From assembly GCF_900100395.1 (NCBI RefSeq), contig NZ_FNFB01000015.1:62001-126000 (forward strand): DNA of 64,000 nucleotides. The letters are read 5' to 3'. Shown one piece after another: positions 62,116 through 64,000 of this stretch. The notes under the pieces are model-generated. The model did no database searches. It was not told the DNA's origin and saw only the letters and a program-made list of their open reading frames with translations. A program made the position numbers and the translations under genes. Source of the DNA: Nonomuraea maritima. GTDB taxonomy: Bacteria > Actinomycetota > Actinomycetes > Streptosporangiales > Streptosporangiaceae. The first letter of the stretch is position 1. The number at the start of each line of letters is the position of its first letter.

Positions 62116-63009
62116 TCAGGTGCGGTGGACGGTGAGCGCGGTGCGCAGCCAGTGGAACGCCGGGACCGCGGGCGGCGCGGGCGCCCGCCCACCGAGGACG
62201 CTCAGCAACTGCCAGTACCGCTCCACCCGGGGTTCGGCGACCATCGCCAGCCAGGAGATCAGGGCGGCGGTCTCCGCGGCGGGAAGGTCCGCGGGGACCA
62301 CCCGCTCCAGGACGCCCACGGCGGCGGCCGACTCAGGGGCGATGCCCCGCTCCAGAGCGCCGCCCGCGTGCTCCAGCACCAGTGGCCGCAGGTCGAGCCC
62401 GAACTCCAGGCGGTTGTCCCCGCTCAGGACCATCCGGCGGACGGTCTGCCGGAAGCCGGCGCAGGCGACCAGCTCCGCGAGCTCGACCCAGGCGTCGACC
62501 TGCTCGGGCGTCGGGTCATCGGGCAGCTCGGACGGCAGGTCGCGCATCCAGCCGGCCACCAGGGCGGCGTCCTCGTCGAGGACACCGGCGAACACGCCGT
62601 CCACGAACTCGTCGATGATCTTCTGGCGTTCCTGTGCGGACAGCCGGGCCAGCGCGTTCATCAGGGTCATCTCCTCGGTGGTGGTGTCGCGTCGGGCGAG
62701 CACGCGCAGGACGGCCCGCTGGACCCGCAAGGTGCGGATCTCGGCGTCGAGCGCTTCGACGTGCGCCTGCGCCACCTCTCGCAGCGTGGACCGCCGCTGC
62801 AGGATCTGCTGGACGGCGTCGAGGCCGAGCCCCAGGTCACGCAGGGTCCGCACCAGGTCGAGCCGCGCGACCGCCTCCGCGTCGTAGAGCCGGTAGCCGC
62901 CGTCCGACCTGCGGGCCGGCGGGAGCACCCCGGTGTCGGACCAGAATCGGATCGTGCGTGCCCGCAGTCCGGTGCGCCGGGCCAGCTGGCCGATCGTGTA
63001 GAGGCTCAT
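62116..63009 (-). CDS. MerR-family regulator with long C-terminal effector domain
   Basis: A 297-aa protein. The winged helix IGQLARRTGLRARTIRFWSD and wing RRSDGGYRLYDAEAVARLDL occupy residues 5-50, then the coiled-coil dimer helix (LREVAQAHVEALDAEIRTLR, then VQRAVLRVLARRD), and 170 further residues without metal-binding Cys, so a multidrug/small-molecule type is likely. The start coincides with the predicted transcription start of a 19-bp-spacer promoter, so it is leaderless and probably self-activating. Confidence 0.9.
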   Translation of the reverse strand: MSLYTIGQLARRTGLRARTIRFWSDTGVLPPARRSDGGYRLYDAEAVARLDLVRTLRDLGLGLDAVQQILQRRSTLREVAQAHVEALDAEIRTLRVQRAVLRVLARRDTTTEEMTLMNALARLSAQERQKIIDEFVDGVFAGVLDEDAALVAGWMRDLPSELPDDPTPEQVDAWVELAELVACAGFRQTVRRMVLSGDNRLEFGLDLRPLVLEHAGGALERGIAPESAAAVGVLERVVPADLPAAETAALISWLAMVAEPRVERYWQLLSVLGGRAPAPPAVPAFHWLRTALTVHRT

Positions 63010-63015
63010 GACTCG

Positions 63016-63046
63016 ACTGTGCACCTTCCACCCACTGGAAGCTCAA
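63016..63046 (-). promoter_or_regulatory. MerR-type promoter: 19-bp spacer with inverted repeat
   Basis: On the minus strand TTGAGC (63046-63041) and CACAGT (63021-63016) are 19 bases apart, the stretched spacing that MerR proteins correct by twisting DNA. Within the spacer region lie perfect arms CTTCCA and TGGAAG with a 5-base centre (63025-63041). The ATG at 63009 is 6 bases past the -10. Confidence 0.75.
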
Positions 63047-63166
63047 GGCGTTCACGCGCAGCTCGCCCGCCGCCCGGAGCGTCCAGGGCACCGGCAGGCC
63101 CTCCACGCCACCCTCGGTGGGCCATAGTCTTCGAACGTCCGCAGCCGCCGGAGGAAGGACGCGAGG

Positions 63167-63420
63167 ATGCCGCACGTGGCGAGGCCCGCCGTGGCGGCAC
63201 TCACGCTCAGCGCCTGCGGCGGCGGCGCCGTCTCCCAGAAGCTCTCCCACGAACCGGTCACCCTCCCCCTCACCTGGTGGGGCGCGGCATCCAGGCCAAT
63301 TCCACGATGCGCGAGGCGATCACGCCGAGGCTGACCGAGCACGACGAGCAGGCGGTCGAGTACACCGACAGCGTCAAGGTCTGCCCGGCGCCTGACCCCC
63401 ACCACCAGGAGAAGGAACCG
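63167..63420 (+). pseudogene. Sugar-binding ABC lipoprotein remnant
   Basis: An ATG at 63167 with GGAGGAAGG upstream opens a frame with signal and lipobox (PAVAALTLSACGGG) and the start of a binding protein (VTLPLTWWG), then runs out of frame to a stop at 63332-63334. A second frame over 63300-63420 reads STMREAITPRLTEHDEQAVE, plausible as the C-terminal end. Some 350 residues are missing. The gene probably once belonged with the downstream oxidoreductase. Confidence 0.55.
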
Positions 63421-63423
63421 AAG

Positions 63424-64000
63424 ATGTCGCAACGGAACTACCGGGCCGCGATCATCGGCACCGGCGGGATCGCCCACGCGCACGCGCAGGCGCTGCAGGC
63501 CTCAGGACGGGCGAGCCTCGTGGCGGTGGCAGACGTGGACGCCGCGCGGGCGGCCGAGTTCGCCGCCAAGTACGGCGTCCCGCGCAGCCACACGAGCGCG
63601 GAGGAACTGCTGCGGGAGGAACGACCTGACTTCGTCCACCTGTGCACGCCGCCCCACCTGCACGCGCCGCTGGCCATCGCCTGCCTGGAGGCCGGGGTGA
63701 CGGCCCTGGTGGAGAAGCCGCCGACGCTCTCGCTCGCCGAGTTCGACGCCCTCGCCGACGCGGAGCGCCGCTCGACGGCGCACGTCGCGACCGTGCTGCA
63801 GCACCGGTTCGGCGCGGGCGCGATCCGCCTGCGCCGCCTGGCCGACGCCGGGGAGCTGGGCCGCCCGCTGCTCGCCACCTGCCTCACGCAGTGGTACCGC
63901 GACGAGGAGTACTTCGCGGTGCCCTGGCGCGGCACCTGGGAGTCCGAGGGCGGCGGGCCGACGATGGGGCACGGCATCCACCAGTTCGACCTGCTGTTCT
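63424..64000 (+). CDS. Gfo/Idh/MocA-family oxidoreductase, N-terminal 192 residues
   Basis: The gene runs off the right edge. The N-terminus shows the Rossmann start RAAIIGTGGIAHAHAQALQA, VAVADVDAARAAEFAAKYGV, and the catalytic-region motif VEKPPTLSLAEFDAL with Lys of the EKP motif, followed by QHRFGAGAIRLRRL and GGPTMGHGIHQFDLLF. These enzymes oxidise or reduce sugars and inositols with NAD(P), often forming 3-keto sugars. GGAGAAGGA precedes the ATG at 63424. Confidence 0.9.
   Translation, partial: MSQRNYRAAIIGTGGIAHAHAQALQASGRASLVAVADVDAARAAEFAAKYGVPRSHTSAEELLREERPDFVHLCTPPHLHAPLAIACLEAGVTALVEKPPTLSLAEFDALADAERRSTAHVATVLQHRFGAGAIRLRRLADAGELGRPLLATCLTQWYRDEEYFAVPWRGTWESEGGGPTMGHGIHQFDLLF

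Overview
The window is very GC-rich DNA with strong third-position GC bias, frequent GTG starts, 4-base ATGA/GTGA overlaps and several probably leaderless genes. This is typical of a filamentous actinomycete; the gene families (TerC with a leader RNA, a CtpI-like P-type ATPase, CUT1 sugar importer without its own ATPase, DrrAB-type exporter, WXG-like secretion cassette) fit the Streptosporangiales (Nonomuraea/Streptosporangium-like). That placement is inferred. I see no phage, insertion sequence, CRISPR array, tRNA or rRNA.

Left part (1-11.5 kb): a truncated secreted S15 peptidase, gene remnants (VOC, WD40, RibD_C/dihydrofolate reductase-like), a shortened cytochrome b-like protein, a PIN/ribbon-helix-helix toxin-antitoxin pair, a MarR regulator divergent from an FMN reductase with a readable promoter and operator, a Tat-exported Rieske lipoprotein, a TerC protein behind a probable yybP-ykoY (Mn2+) riboswitch, a DUF885 peptidase-like protein, and a TetR gene with a 22-bp perfect operator inside its promoter. 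11.3-20 kb: a 41-aa membrane mini-protein, a 1432-aa P-type ATPase with a degenerate front half and a partner protein carrying Pro-His repeats, a DUF2252 protein, and a P450-TetR operon.

Central part (20-35.5 kb) is the most coherent system. One minus-strand operon encodes two CUT1 permeases, a sugar-binding lipoprotein, a ThuA-like protein, a TIM-barrel sugar isomerase/epimerase, an NAD-dependent epimerase and a GntR regulator. A second encodes a SIS-domain protein, a GlcNAc-kinase-like enzyme and a zinc-type dehydrogenase. Divergently, a plus-strand operon encodes three cytoplasmic glycosidases (GH20, GH1, GH9) and a GNAT protein resembling the acetyltransferase-like C-terminal domain of O-GlcNAcase. 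Copies of ATACCA lie over the promoter of the importer operon and around the SIS operon, and are candidate operator half-sites for the GntR protein. I read this as uptake and intracellular dismantling of an amino-sugar-containing oligosaccharide.

Right part (35.5-64 kb): TetR with a heterodimeric ABC exporter, an uncharacterised gene pair, a MarR-DrrAB-type exporter operon, a secreted ExeM/NucH nuclease, an epoxide hydrolase-like enzyme, a decayed SDR, an MFS-SDR operon divergent from LysR and a small monooxygenase-like protein, a PPC-like lipoprotein convergent with a membrane Ser/Thr kinase, a WXG-like cassette, an amidase, a GlxA-type AraC regulator divergent from an HD hydratase-like protein, an SDR-DUF2867 fusion ending at a 6 x 14-bp tandem repeat, a MerR regulator with a canonical 19-bp-spacer promoter, and the start of a Gfo/Idh/MocA oxidoreductase behind a decayed sugar-binding protein.
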